In this document: positions 1 through 12,024 of the stretch, piece by piece
Numbering within the stretch: the first letter of the stretch is position 1
Layout of the letters: each line of letters starts with the position of its first letter
Assembly: GCA_026929865.2 (NCBI GenBank)
Contig: CM049395.1
Location: 34,079,501 to 34,143,500 of the forward strand
Length of the DNA: 64,000 nt
DNA from: Hyperoplus lanceolatus
Taxonomy: Eukaryota; Chordata; Actinopteri; Uranoscopiformes; Ammodytidae
Direction: 5' to 3'
Position numbers and translations under genes: made by a program
The notes under the pieces: generated by a model
Seen by the model: the letters and a program-made list of their open reading frames with translations, nothing else
What the model was told of the DNA's origin: nothing
The model's database searches: none

Positions 1-236
1 GCTGATTCGGAAAACAGATAATTCAGATGCTAAGCAAAGTAGAATTAACATCAGAGGCTATCGTCAAATAACTACACAAATCATTCTGTCCATTATTATT
101 ATTGATTAAAACTAAACGATCTTTTGAACCTTCAATATTTTTTAATTACACTGATTTCATTTAGATGTATTGCCTAACGATGCCTCCTAGCTGTTGTAGA
201 ATCACTTCAAAGCATGGCCTCCGGTGGCTTTAATGC
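1..236. other. non-coding, nothing recognised
   Basis: AT-rich DNA upstream of the first short transposon. If the exon chain that follows is one gene, this is probably intron. I see no exon, RNA gene or repeat in it. Confidence 0.5.
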
Positions 237-240
237 TTAA

Positions 241-842
241 AGAGGACCTATTATACTACTTTTCTGGTCTTAATTTCTTGTTTTACACTGCTATAGAGCA
301 ACCTGACACGAATCACATCACAAAAAACTATGTAGATTTTCGGGAAGCTCTTTCTCTTATTTTGGCGATCCAGCACGTCCTGTCAACACTTGAGTGTGTG
401 TGCTTCGGGCATCTCCGCTCCCTCCGCCTGTGCTTCGGCGATCTCCTCTCCCGTCCCCCCCCCTCCTGCAAACCCCACTCCGTTGTGATGGGTTACCTTC
501 CTTCCGGAACACTTTCAGTGGCGGGAAGCGCGAGCATGGACCTATAAGGGCGCGAGGCAGACGCGAACAGGGAAGTGACAGCATTACCATACATGGAAAC
601 ATCCGCGTGGTTACTTCACAAAGTTTCATGCGACGTCACAAATTATGAAAGGGTAGACCGTGACTTCTCGACTGGCTAGAATAGTGTTTAGTGCTCTGCA
701 CAGACACCCCAGACGGTCAGCAGGGAATACGTCGAAATGCATGTAAGTCATTATTTGATCATTTAGTATGGTTAAGCATGACTATGAATCATCATAACAA
801 CGTTTATAGGTCATAAAAGTCAAAAAGCATCATAGGTCTTCT
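241..842. mobile_element. non-autonomous TTAA-type DNA transposon (Kolobok/piggyBac-like MITE)
   Basis: The element is bounded by TTAA at 237-240 and 843-846. Its ends are imperfect inverted repeats: AGAGGACCTATTAT on the left and, read in reverse complement, AGAAGACCTATGATGC on the right. No transposase is visible; the ORFs inside it are not conserved coding sequence. TTAA duplication is known for Kolobok and piggyBac transposases, so the superfamily is inferred. A shorter relative with the same left end lies at 20729. Confidence 0.65.
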
Positions 843-1246
843 TTAATGCTGAACTACATAACTATGTAACAGGAGATTGTGGTCTCTTTATTGACTGACC
901 TGCCATGCCATAAAATTAGCCGGATAGTTAGCCAAAGCATGTTTTTTTTATAGCTAGAAATACATGTCCAATTTCATGTCACTTCCTGATTGTCTTCTTG
1001 ATGCTGGCTTGGATGTAGGGAACAGAAAGAAGGGACTCAAAATAGTAGCCTATTTAGAGAAGAAGTCTAGTCTAGTCACATTAAAATGTAAGTGAAATGG
1101 TTATTGGAGACAAAATGGCAGTGAAAAAGAAATAAAATAATAATTTAACATCTTACATAGTACAGCTTTAAGTAAATTCCTCATATGGATGAATGGATAG
1201 AGATATTGAGAAATGTTCTTGTGTGTGTGATCTTGTTTGGGAATAG
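843..1246. other. non-coding, presumed intron
   Basis: AT-rich sequence between the TTAA element and the first exon. No repeat or RNA gene was recognised. Confidence 0.45.
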
Positions 1247-1414
1247 GACTCTCAGATGAAGGCGCTGAAGGACACAGTTCACATCTGCTTCTCAGCTGTC
1301 CTGCAGAACCAGCCCAGCAGCGGTCCCAGATTCCCCACCTCCCCCACCCACTTGTTCAGATACTCATCGCTCATCAACAGCTCAAGAGTCACCTTTCAGC
1401 AGCCACATGTCAAG
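1247..1414 (+). CDS. internal exon of an unrecognised gene (exon A)
   Basis: This is a 168-bp open stretch between an AG (ending 1246) and a GT donor (GTAACT at 1415). It translates in phase 0 to 56 residues that begin DSQMKALKDTVHICFSAV and end FQQPHVK. The middle is rich in Ser, Pro and Thr (QPSSGPRFPTSPTH), and I see no membrane segment or catalytic motif. The same strand carries three more exons of the same phase, at 9081, 11950 and 15847, so this is probably part of a gene whose earlier exons lie before position 1. A second AG at 1254-1255 could serve as a slightly later acceptor and would also keep the frame. I do not recognise the protein. The exon call rests on splice borders, phase agreement and a protein-like composition unlike the flanking DNA. 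Confidence 0.55.
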
Positions 1415-4400
1415 GTAACTCAGTATTCCGCTCACTTCCATCTGATTTAATGTTTAGCAAAAAAATAAAAATAAATTGCCAAGGTGGTTGTACAAATTCA
1501 ACCTTTGTAAATTTAACAAGTCAGTCGAGTGATCCCATAGATAAGGTTGTGTTGTCCTTGAACTAACAGCATGTCTCCTTGTAAGATGTCCACGTGTGAC
1601 CTGAACAGATGTCACAAAGATTTATGCATTTCTAGCATCTATGCGATGCTGAAGCGTTAAGATTTTTCATTATGAACCGAATAGGCCATGTAAAAACATT
1701 GACATTGTATTTTATCTTTGCAAATCGCTTAAAACCATTATGACTTTTTAATGATTTTAAAATGCAATTCTGGTAACAATATCAAGACCTGTTATTTCCT
1801 TAAGACTTATTCATTTGTGTATCACTTGAAATGAAATTGGCAAGAAATTCAAAAATGAAAATAAATATAACCACTTCTTTAAAACTAAAATATTTGAAAC
1901 CTGGTAATATTCCAAGTGCAAAAATGGCTGTGATGCTTTTGGATATGGATATGGTGTGGATATTAAACTAATCCTGACGACACATAACAGAAGTTGCAGT
2001 ACAGAAAAGGACTACTGCTCTCAGTACTGCACTAACTGGTACTTTAAACTGTTTGAAAGTGTCTCTCACGTAATTTAAAACTTCACTGGGACAATCATAA
2101 TTGAACTAACGACACTGTTATAATGTTAAGTAATGATCTGAGCTGTGAACATTGACTGCAGCGGTAATGAAAAAAAAAGTGGCACAGAGACATGTCGCTA
2201 TGCTAATCAAGGATGATTGCACAAACTTTTTTTTCTAAGTCAGCTAATTTCACAGTGTCCTTGAATATGCAATACGGGGTGAAAGCAAAATTCATTTTTT
2301 TCAAGGCTTTGATCAGCAGAAGCATGATATATGTTGACTTGTCATAGCAGGAAGAGCACAGGTGTAATTGTTATGATTAACAACTGCTCTATTCCATTTA
2401 GCTGCGTTAGTAAATCTGTGTCAGACAGCCACCATGCTAAATAATAGTGCCCTGGAACAGGTTGAGCCAAATGGGGTGCAGCCTTTATTAATGTATTTAT
2501 TTCACCCACGGTTTTCCTGCTCTGACATGTCCAAATGTATCCAATGAAAAGTTCTATACTTTTCCTCCAAATATCTAGGCAATATTGTCTGATTTCTTTA
2601 TAATGTTGGAGTATAATTTACCGTATGACTTTACAGATGTGATAAAACAGACTGAGGTTTTCTCTCTCTCTCTCCTGCTTGTGCAAACGCTTTCAAGGCG
2701 AAATACATTTTACACTGTAACTACCAGTGTGGTAACATCGTGTAATATAGCTTGGTGAGCAAATACTCATCTCAGCACAAAGCAGAGCGCACATAATGCA
2801 CTGTCTGCATTATGAACTTAAGTGTTAGCAGATTATTACCTCCTTTTCAAGTAGCTGTTTATCAATCTGATGCCCCGAGTATCACTCTCCAGAGAGAAAT
2901 AACCCTTGAAATAATTACGAACAAATACAGCGCTTGGGCAAAAAAAAATATTCTGGAGGTGGTGCGGAATAATAACATCTAAGTCAAGCAACGGCCTGAA
3001 GAATGTCTTTAACTCTTTATATTCTATGTTAATGTAGCTTTTGGAAGTAGAGCAAGGCGGCTACTTAAGGGCATTATGGGATTTTTGGTATATTGGACTT
3101 AACGTTTGTTCTCCCATAGTCTTTGTTTGGAGCCTTTCAAAGTCAAGGTCATAGTAGACTGAGCTACTGGCTCAGTGTTTAATCCCTTTTAGGGGTAAAA
3201 GTAAAAGAGCCAAGTGTATTCATTGTAAAAATAGGATTATGCTTAAGAGTTGATATTGTTTCTTGTTTTGCTGGTGAAACAAAGTTGAGGACTTGTCTCA
3301 AGTTTTAAGGTCTTTAAAAACCACCCATACCGACTGATTCACAACAAACATTTTGACAAGTATGTCTACGACTCTATAAACCTACAGCAAATAAGAACTG
3401 AAATGCAGCTGAATATACACATCACTTTTGTTTCTTTAAAACGTATTTCAAAGCACCAACGGTTATTTTCCTTCTACCAAGTACTCATGTCAACCTTAAT
3501 CAGGGATTGGGAGAGTTCTGATTTTTTGAAAAGCAGTCGCTGCAGTCACTTTGAAATCATCAAGTCTGCGGCAGCACCGCAGTGCCTTATCTGTCATGAT
3601 CCTGGTGAGCAATTCTGTCTTTAAGAGGATTTTTCTCTCCTCAAAGCAGTCACAATTTACTACACCACCTACGATATTTGAAATGCCACTTGAAGGATGT
3701 TTTCTTTATTTCTTACCATGCTTCCGTTGATGCACAATCCCCACCAGTGTTACCACTGTCCCTCTGCTGCAGTGTCATACCAAGCAAAATTCTGTTATTG
3801 AAACTTTATGTCCACATTTAAACTCACTCCCACTCTGTCAATGATTGCAGGAATAACAAGATGATCCCATTAAAAAAGGGTGTATTTCCACATTTTGTTC
3901 CTTTCATTGCTGTGAGCCAAATAAATGCGAGCACATGGGCAAAATATGAATCTCACAAAAGAAAAGGCAAGTAAAGTAAACTCGAGGTGGGTGTGGGTTG
4001 ATTTTGTTTATGCTAATGAAGTTTATACTTGCCACATTAGCATACAAATAGCAGCACTCTACTTGTGAGTAGTTGCTAGCTCCATTATCTGCTGTGGACG
4101 TTGCACACTTTGTCGGACTGTCTGATTAATCTAAGTGCACTCCCACTGTAAAGAGTACTGGGATGCTCCCATCTGCCCACACTGCCTGTATATGTGGAGG
4201 TGGGTCAAATCTCATTTAAATCACTGCCAATTTAATCTCAAATTGAGTAGTACAAACACAAAAGAATAGCACTTCTTTTGCGTTGAAAAGCCACAAAGCT
4301 GAAAAGATTTTTAACAATCCATTGTCAAAGAGGCTAGTGTCAAGAACGTTGCCTCTTTGATGACCACTTGGCATTTTTAATGATGCTCATTAACAACTAA

Positions 4401-4825
4401 TTAGTGTTATTATTACACCCTTAATCCCTGTTTCCCCTGTGTAGTGTTTCAACCTGACATATTGCTATAAGTGAATTGGAGCTGAATGTGTAGTTAGTCA
4501 TGGTTACTGTATGTTTCCTAATATGCATGGCAAATCACTTGCTAATTATTGTTGGTGATTACAAGACAATTATTTTGACCACAGCAGGGAATGATGAGAT
4601 TACCTTTACATGGTAACCAAGTGATAAAACATACATTTGAGTCTCCTGAGCCACACTTAAACCAAAATCCGCTTTGTGTTTGTTTTAAATCCAAAGCGTG
4701 TAAGTGCAGGGATGTTTGTTCAAGCCCTCAGTGACACCACTTTGAGCTTCACGCTCGTAGTCTAAGTTAACACAATGGGCCTTAAGGTCTGGTAGATAAG
4801 ACTCTCCCACGACTTGCCCCTCAAA
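1415..4825. other. intron-like non-coding DNA
   Basis: A long AT-rich stretch between exon A and the first microsatellite. I see no transposon ends, RNA genes or further exons. Conserved enhancers could be present but cannot be judged from one sequence. Confidence 0.45.
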
Positions 4826-4861
4826 CACACACTCACACATACATACACTCACACACACAAA

Positions 4862-4940
<79 letters not shown>

Positions 4941-4950
4941 ACACACACAG
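4826..4950. repeat. (CA)n microsatellite, interrupted
   Basis: CA-rich tract with a degenerate left part and a nearly pure run from about 4865 to 4934, then a short interrupted tail. The valine/cysteine-repeat ORF on the opposite strand is only this repeat in translation. Confidence 0.97.
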
Positions 4951-6194
4951 CTCACTCTGCTGGTGAAAGATTAATTAGTTGGAGGATGCAGAGATCAGCA
5001 AGATTAGAGTGGAAGTTGCTTCATATTTAACAGTTGTTGTGGTGAGGGCGCCAAGTCTTGTGGTCCGATAGCATGCAATTTTCATCATCAGAGTAATGGG
5101 AGATCATGTCTCAGATGCTCATAGCACTGTGCCGGAGTAGACATCGAGCATTTCATTTCAGCACTTACTATTTACTTTTATGATTGTTTCCATATACGAA
5201 TCGACGGGATATTCATCTCTGCCACAGGAGAAGATAGTAGGTGGTGGTGCAGACAAAACTAGTTTTTTAAGTTATTTCTCAGCCGGGTTTGGATGGTAGA
5301 ATAACACAAGCACACGCATCAAAATGTGAAAAGCTTTACTAAGAAGTCAACTTTAGTAATGGTTTCTAATAAAGCTGTTTGGATATGAAACTGTCAGAGT
5401 CTGTCAGTTTAAGGTTCAATGCAACGCTTTATGAAAATCGAAGTATTTTAGGAAGGGCACGTCATTATCTGATTGATTATTATTACATTGTACTTATTTT
5501 AAAATGTAGACTACAACTAAAGCAGAACATTCCCTGACAATACATCTTACCAGCTCAAGCTTTTTATTGAGTTTCCAATGGAGGATAACTGGCGTCAAGG
5601 AGATAGAACAGCATGTTAAATTCATTCCTTCTTTAGTTGCTGTACTGTAAAATGTTGAGGATTCTCGTGGATGCTGTCAAAAGTTTAGAAATAATGCATG
5701 AAGTGTTCACCCAGAAGTGGTCACTTCCACAAGTAAAACACAATCACACTGAAACTGCCTAAAAATATGTTGGTTCAACTGACAGAGAAAGAATGGATTA
5801 TGACAGTGTCAGGCTGAGATTGCATCTCGCAACCATCTTGCTTTAAGCTCTCAAGAGAAAACTTTTGACCCAGTTTAGAAAAGTACTGTTTACTAACCTT
5901 GTGCAGAAGGTTTGCTGAAGAAATATCTGCTGTACTATTAATTGATCTTTTACTGCTGGTGTTTCCCGGACAAAACATTTACTATATTACTTGAAATACC
6001 GTCAAATTATATAAATTTGGTGTGTCGGTCTAAATAGGCTGTTCCATTAAAAGGTGTTTAGTATTTAGGTCAATGTCTGAAATAAAAGTCCAAAAGAAGA
6101 GTGATTGTACATTTCTGCACTGTTTGTAAATGTCAAGATATTTCCGAACAGATGTCAATGGACAGGTTGTCCTTCAAAGTGTTGGAATCGGGTC
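4951..6194. other. intron-like non-coding DNA
   Basis: No exon, RNA gene or recognisable mobile element was seen between the microsatellite and the LINE tail. Confidence 0.45.
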
Positions 6195-6958
6195 TCAAGG
6201 TTCAAGGTTCAAGGTATCTTTATTATCCCCGTGGGGCAAATTGCTTTGCAGCCAGCAGCAGTAAAAACAACAAACAATACTCACAAGAACATAAAGCACA
6301 GACGACAAGTCAGCAATAAATAGATCGAACAGACATACAGATAGTTAAGACTTGTTTAGGAGACCTATGGCAGCAGGGACAAAGGAGTTCTTCAGTCTGT
6401 TTGTCCTGCATCTTGGCAGGATGTACCTGCGGCCCGACGGGAGCAACACAAACTGGCCGGCCAAAGGGTGGCTCTGGGCAGAAAGGAGTGAGCGGGCTTT
6501 ACTGAGGGTTCGAAGGATGTGCAGTTCAGTGAGGTTGTTGAGGTTCATTCCTGCAATTTTGCTGCACACTATCACTATACCCTGCAATCTGCTCTTGTTC
6601 TTGATGGTCAGTAGGCCATACCAACAAATAAAAGAAAAGGTCAGGACTGATTTGATAAAACAAGAATAAAACATTTTCATGAAGGTGCTGTCAACATTAA
6701 AACTCTGCAGTTTCCTATAAAAGTACATGCGTTGGTGTGTCTTCTTACAGACAGCATCTACATGGAAGTCAAAGCATAACTTATCGTCATTGTTTGTGCC
6801 AAGATATTTATAGTTATGGACCAACTCAACGGCTTGGTCCTCAATGACCAGAGGAGAGATGACCGACTGATTTTTCCGGAAATCAATCAGCATTTCCTTT
6901 GTTTTTGACACGTTGATGCACATAAAAGATGAAGAGCACCAGTCAGTGAATTCCCTCC
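6195..6958 (-). mobile_element. 5'-truncated LINE (Rex/L2/CR1-type) 3' end
   Basis: Minus-strand non-LTR retrotransposon fragment. The coding part is the end of a reverse transcriptase ORF (6345-6923). The 3' end is at about 6195, where a seven-base unit (TTGAACC on the minus strand, seen as CAAGGTTCAAGGTTCAAGG on the plus strand) is repeated. Short tandem tails of this kind are typical of this group of fish LINEs. The 5' side stops near a 13-bp inverted repeat at 6960-6990. The body upstream of the YADD motif is missing, as expected of incomplete reverse transcription. Confidence 0.8.
6345..6923 (-). pseudogene. LINE reverse transcriptase, C-terminal fragment
   Basis: This 192-codon open frame corresponds to the part of a non-LTR reverse transcriptase downstream of the catalytic YADD box. 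It starts in the motif-D-like region (NVSKTKEMLIDFRK), continues with the motif-E-like YKYLGTNNDDKL, and ends in the thumb/C-terminal region (LPSGRRYILPRCRTNRLKNSF). The catalytic aspartates and the endonuclease are absent, so it cannot act by itself. The frame is still open, which suggests a fairly young insertion. It lies in the presumed intron between exon A and exon B, opposite to that gene's strand. The Met at 6921-6923 is just an internal residue and not a real start. Confidence 0.8.
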
Positions 6959-6959
6959 C

Positions 6960-6990
6960 TAGGTTTTTAGACTACAGGTCTAAAAACCTA
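6960..6990. repeat. perfect short inverted repeat at the LINE 5' junction
   Basis: Two 13-bp arms, TAGGTTTTTAGAC and its exact reverse complement, are separated by TACAG. The repeat sits at the point where recognisable LINE sequence ends. Confidence 0.85.
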
Positions 6991-7108
6991 TGTGAGCTAC
7001 TGGCCTATGGATCACTAGTTAAAGTTAGTTTGTAGTCTACAAATTATTCAGAGGACAAGTAACTGACTGTGTGATGGCTTCTGATTGGAGTAGTGATTTT
7101 TTTTATAC

Positions 7109-7834
7109 TAGTGCTGTCAGTTTAACACATTATTAACGGCGTTAACGCAAACCCATTTTAACGGCGTCAATTTTTTTATCGCGCGATTAACGCTCGTCAT
7201 GGCCTAGGTAACGTTGCGGTTTTTTCACATGCTGTTGTATCAACTAGTAATGTTAGAACAACTGAAACACCACAAACTATAGGCCTACATATGGCTCGCA
7301 TTTAAGTTAATGTCAATTCAAACGGAACATGTCCTACAGCGTAATTTCACATTAAAATAATTTAACTGGCAAAACGTCAAGTAAATTCTGACTTTTATTT
7401 TGAAGCAGAAACCGGAACCTAGCACTTCCTAGCTCAGCTGCGCGACCTTCACTAGTATTGTCTTCCGTGTGTGACTCTGAGACTACGCGGAAAAGAACAG
7501 AAAAGGAAGCCTGTCATTTGCAAAAGGCCTACTTATAACCCTGCTCGCACACCAAAACCTCCATTTATTGTTGTTGTTATTTGCACTGAATTGCAAATTA
7601 GGATATTTTTGAAGAAATACACTGAATTACACCATTGTAATTCAGTGTATTTCTTCTAAAATATCATAATTAAAATGGGTGTGATAAGAGCATTAAAATA
7701 AGAAAAAATAATGGGACAGAAAGAAATCAAGGGACATCCAGGCTCGAATAAATAAAAATGTGATTAATCGCGATTAATCGCGAGTTAACTATGACATTAA
7801 TGCGATTAAATATTGTAATTGTTTGACAGCACTA
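7109..7834. mobile_element. non-autonomous hAT-like element with 8-bp target duplication
   Basis: Terminal inverted repeats TAGTGCTGTCA and TGACAGCACTA are flanked by TTTTATAC (7101-7108) and GTTTATAC (7835-7842), an 8-bp duplication with one mismatch. Subterminal sequence is rich in TTAACG and GATTAATCGCG motifs, near-palindromic on both sides. The 5'-TAGNG start and 8-bp duplication fit the hAT superfamily. No transposase frame is present. Related copies lie at 46042-46436 and, broken, around 54497-54859. Confidence 0.8.
7611..7656. repeat. 21-bp perfect hairpin inside the hAT-like element
   Basis: Arms GAAGAAATACACTGAATTAC(A) at 7611-7631 and the exact reverse complement at 7636-7656 surround a 4-nt loop (CCAT). 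Such a perfect stem inside an element whose ends have already diverged suggests recent origin or gene conversion. Confidence 0.85.
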
Positions 7835-7842
7835 GTTTATAC

Positions 7843-8330
7843 CTGCCCCTAAATAATGTCAACTGAAATCTGTTGCTGCAAAAAAAAAATCTGCCAAGGG
7901 CGGGGGTCGATATGAATGCTTGTCAGCCATGTCATCGCCTCTTTTCTATTTTTGCGGACCCTAGAATAGAATATTTCTTAATCCGCTGATTCCAAGAGCA
8001 TAGACCCTCACAAGAGTCATGTTTTATCAAACAGACATCATTCCATGTGGTACGGATATAGATTGCTCCACTATCTCCAGAGAGAAGCCTTTTCATATCT
8101 GCCCAACTTGTTTTCCTTCCACTATCTCAACATTGGTTTTGACAATTTTTTTTTGTTGCAGTGGGTGACCTCACTGAAACATCATTGTCCATCATATGTG
8201 GCTCTCAGTAACAAAGCCCATCTGCCAAACAGAATTGTGCTTGCTTTTTACCAAGAGCTGATTTGTGTTTGTTACTACGGACATCTATTGCATGCTTGTT
8301 TGTAGGTCCAACATCTGGGACCTCTTATAA

Positions 8331-8333
<3 letters not shown>
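7843..8333. other. intron-like non-coding DNA
   Basis: Nothing recognised between the hAT-like element and the (TA)n tract. An 86-codon ORF here has no features of a known protein. Confidence 0.45.

Positions 8334-8422
<89 letters not shown>
8334..8422. repeat. (TA)n microsatellite
   Basis: Almost pure TA dinucleotide run of about 88 bp. Confidence 0.98.
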
Positions 8423-8429
<7 letters not shown>

Positions 8430-9080
8430 AAAAATCAAGACCAGAAAAACTCCAACAACAACATAGACAAACGGGATCTACAGCCTTTGGATTGTCATAC
8501 CTGGCTAACTAGACATGTAACACATGCATGTTCATACATGTTCCCTTTGTGACAAGTTGTATTAAACTTGATACTTTTATTATTTCACTGTCCACCATAT
8601 TGGAAAAAGTTTCTTGCTCAATATTATTGTCTCCTAAAATGTAAATTATTAGATTATTTCATGTTTACTCATTTTAAGTCTACTTTGTACATTACACTTT
8701 AGAAACCTCTAACAATAGTTGGATGTAATAGTTCCAATTGAAAAGCTGTTTGTGCTAAAATATTAATAATTGAGAAAAGGTTTTGATCTTTGTATTTGGT
8801 ATGTGATGGTTGAATAATAATCTGTTCACCTACAAGCCCTCACATTTCAATGATTCTCTTTTTGGTTTGTTGACACTATGGACTCTCTGATGCCTGTAAT
8901 GAAATAGTCATTCGAGCCATAACGTATTAACAACAAACAAATATGCTGAATTATTTTTAAATAACACTTATGAATGAAATAATTATGAATAAGGAACCCC
9001 AAAAGATACTGTTGCATCAGTAAACCATTAACGCATTCCTTTTTTTAACCCTGAGATAAAATGTTCTTTGATTACTACAG
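8423..9080. other. intron-like non-coding DNA
   Basis: AT-rich sequence leading into the acceptor of exon B. No repeat ends were seen. Confidence 0.45.
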
Positions 9081-9185
9081 GATATCTCTAAAGTTCAGAG
9101 AATTGTCACAGCCAGTAAATCGCCCGTGAACATCGCAGTAACGAGGAAAGAGAGTGCCGGAGTTAAAGAGTGCCAGATGGAAAAG
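9081..9185 (+). CDS. internal exon of an unrecognised gene (exon B)
   Basis: Exon-like block of 105 bp with acceptor ACTACAG just before it and donor GTGAGA just after. In phase 0 it gives 35 residues, DISKVQRIVTASKSPVNIAV followed by a basic/acidic stretch ending KECQMEK. Codon use and composition (GC-richer, CpG present) stand out from the AT-rich flanks. It follows exon A and precedes exon C in the same phase, and all three exons are multiples of three, so any could be skipped without a frame change. Function is not recognised; the segment looks hydrophilic with no signal peptide or membrane helix. This is the best-supported exon of the chain because both splice sites are close to consensus. 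Confidence 0.7.
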
Positions 9186-10762
9186 GTGAGACTTTCCAAT
9201 AATTAGTCTGTAATGGCCTATGTGACCTGAGGGCCCGTATCCATGACGTTCATCTGTTCAGTGAATGTATGCTCCAGTCCCCCAACAGACATCAAATCTC
9301 TATAATGTACTATATTATTATACAAACATGACTGTTATGCAGTTTAGTGATTTGTGGTAGACTTAACGTTGCCTAGAAAACAGATTATCATGGTAACAAA
9401 TATGGCTGTAACAGTTTGTTGAGTCAATGGAAAGCAAACAATATTTTGATAATCACTTGTTCAAACCATTTATTAAGTTCATTATCATTATCAAACATTC
9501 TCAAGTTCCAGTCTGAGGATTTGCTGTTTTTCTGAGATTTTTGTATCACTGTTAATTGTATATCTATGAGACATGGACTGTTGGTCAGATGAAACACACA
9601 ATCTGAAACATCATCTTGGGAGAACTTGTGATTTGACATTTCATAGAATAAATGTAAGTAATGAACTCATTGTTTATTGCAGACTTAAATCACACTTACA
9701 ATGATTGCAGCGATGCTTTTTAACTGCATGCGAGAATAGTAAAGTAGCTGTGAGGATTACATGAGCACATGCACACTTACTTCAAATAACTATTCACTCA
9801 CAACTGCACCTGCCTAGTGCATGCATCATTTTAAACCATGGATCTTCATTGGAACATTTTAAGGAGCCGAGTGACTGCTGTAAAAGCAGAGAAGCCATAA
9901 ACGACCTCTCCTATTCAGACTATTCGTGAAGGACTAGCACCTTGCAGTCACAAACTTGTTTTTCTAAGATTCAGGCAACTCTATATACAGTCAGTCATCA
10001 GGAGGGCAACTCTGAATGAGTGTCTCCAGCCCTGTCAAAACCGAGAGGATTTTGAAGAAAGCAGTCGAAGCGAACAGGGTCCATAAGGATTTCTGACAAG
10101 TGGCTTTCAAAAACTATTACAGATATAAGTTGATAGACCACTGGAGACAGGGGAAATGTGGAGGAACGCCACCAAGAGAGGAAATTACCCTCTGTGGAAG
10201 CCGTGTCAAAGAGATTGTTCTTTAATGAAATAGTGCCAAAGACAATGTTCACTGGTGTCCTATATTTGAATATATAATTTTGGCAGGGGATGTACAAATC
10301 CTGCAGCCAGCTGGAGAAACATTCTGATACAGATAAGAAGAGATATATTTGAAACAGAGTCTCAAGATATTATGTGTTTGCTCGTGAACACACCGCCACA
10401 TCTCCCCCTGTCCTCCGCTCCCCAGGGCTGGGAGGAAACGGAAAAAAAACTGTTTGTGTGAGTGTGGATAGCTTCCAGTTTATGCTTCAGTTTGAATATG
10501 AAATGTGACAGGTGTGCTGCAATGTAACGAATCATTTGCTTCTCATAGACGGACCTCGTACTTAACTGTTTTAAATATATATTACATACAAAATGCATCG
10601 GGCTTAGGTTTGTCCCAGTGTGGCATGTTGCATCCAGGCATTCACCTTCATTATTAGTCATTTGTCCTGCCCACGGTGAGATACACCCAAATGTTGTTGT
10701 GAACAGCAGGTGCTCCAAGCAAGTGACTCATGAATTATCCTAATATGATTAGAGAATAGTTT
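9186..10762. other. intron-like non-coding DNA
   Basis: No further exon or mobile element with clear ends was seen between exon B and the TTAA element at 10767. Confidence 0.45.
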
Positions 10763-10766
10763 TTAA

Positions 10767-10975
10767 AGGTGCACTATTCAGTTTCAAGGGAAGGGGATTT
10801 GTTTATATTTGCAGTGCCTGCAGTTAGTTTAAAACACATATATTCTTTACATGTAAATCTTAGTTTGTATTTATTCAATCATCATAAATCATCAAACGTA
10901 AGACTAGAATATGTTGATACAATATTGTAGAAGATGTTCACTTCTCTGCAACATTCAAAGTTACATAGTGCACCT
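10767..10975. mobile_element. short TTAA-type MITE
   Basis: Ends AGGTGCACTAT and ATAGTGCACCT are perfect 11-bp inverted repeats. The flanks are TTAA (10763-10766) and TCAA (10976-10979), a TTAA duplication with one change. The length is 209 bp, with no coding capacity. Confidence 0.75.
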
Positions 10976-10979
10976 TCAA

Positions 10980-11949
10980 TGCCGTTTGAAGTGACAATGC
11001 TCAGTGTTCATCCTGTATGAAGTGATGATTTGGCCCCAACAATCTGTAGCAATGTTACATAAGAGCAAAGCTATTACCATTATAACAGCAGGGAATATGA
11101 TTGACATTGCTTTTAGCCATATGTACAAGTCTGAGAAATAATGACACACATCCTGTGGGGTTGCAAAATAATGGGTATGTGTTCTGTATTGATTATTTCA
11201 TGATTGATTGTTGAGTGTATAAAATGTCAGAAAAGGCTGAATAATGTATATCTCATGGTCAGAGAGCCCAAGGTGACATCCTCAAATTGCTTGTTTTCTC
11301 CTACCAACAGTCCAGAGCCCAAGGTTATTCAATTCACCATAATACCGAGGGGAAAAAAAGAGAAAAGCAGCAGATCTCATCTCGTACCTGCAAATGTTAG
11401 GCATTTTTTCTTTGTACATTATGAATTTAGTTGTTGACGTTTTCATATAAACAAATGTCTGTAACATTCAGGCCATTGCCAACTGAGTTGAGACAAAAGT
11501 TGAGTAAGTCTATCAGCTCCACAATACTCTTTGTGTTTATCAGTATGGCAGCATTTACAAACGGGTGTCGCCCCCCTGACTCTGGGACAGGGGCTCAGAA
11601 AAATCCCAAGAAGAGCCAAAACATTTTTTTCAGTTCTGATTCTACTGCTAAGAAAAACAGAAGGAATAAAAATCCATACGCTATCACCGAAGGTTTACCT
11701 CATGTAGATGCACCGACAGTTTTGTTTTAATAACTCATGGGGGCGACAGAAGTTAGGTACTCTAGCTTTAACTGACTAAAATTTGTATCACTAGAAAACG
11801 GGAATACCAATACATTGGATGATTTTATGGTGTATGGTGTATTCATCACACTTATTTGGTGCAATACAAACACAGCTGGGAGGTTGACACAACTTCCCAG
11901 CTGTGCACTCTCGACACTGTACCAAGATGTTTTCCCTCTCCTCCTATAG
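10980..11949. other. intron-like non-coding DNA with a GC-rich inverted pair
   Basis: Mostly non-coding. GTCGCCCCC at 11567-11575 and GGGGGCGAC at 11739-11747 form a separated inverted pair, and the right part ends CTCTAGCTTTAA near 11771. This may be a decayed TTAA element, but a matching left end was not found. Confidence 0.35.
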
Positions 11950-12024
11950 GGCGAGGGCGACTGCTCCCAGAATCAAACGGAGGAATCAGCACTAGGAAGT
12001 AAAAAGCTACAAGACACACAGCAG
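11950..12024 (+). CDS. internal exon of an unrecognised gene (exon C)
   Basis: A 75-bp block between a pyrimidine-rich acceptor (CTCTCCTCCTATAG) and a GTGAGC donor. Phase 0 translation gives 25 residues, GEGDCSQNQTEESALGSKKL then QDTQQ. The peptide is acidic, Gln/Ser-rich and hydrophilic, like a disordered linker. Length divisible by three and phase 0 at both ends match exons A and B. Its position 2.8 kb after exon B and 3.8 kb before the next acceptor fits one gene on the + strand. I cannot name the protein. Confidence 0.65.

Noticed and set aside
4685..4948. Minus-strand ORF with a Val/Cys repeat
   Set aside because: It is the (CA)n microsatellite in translation.
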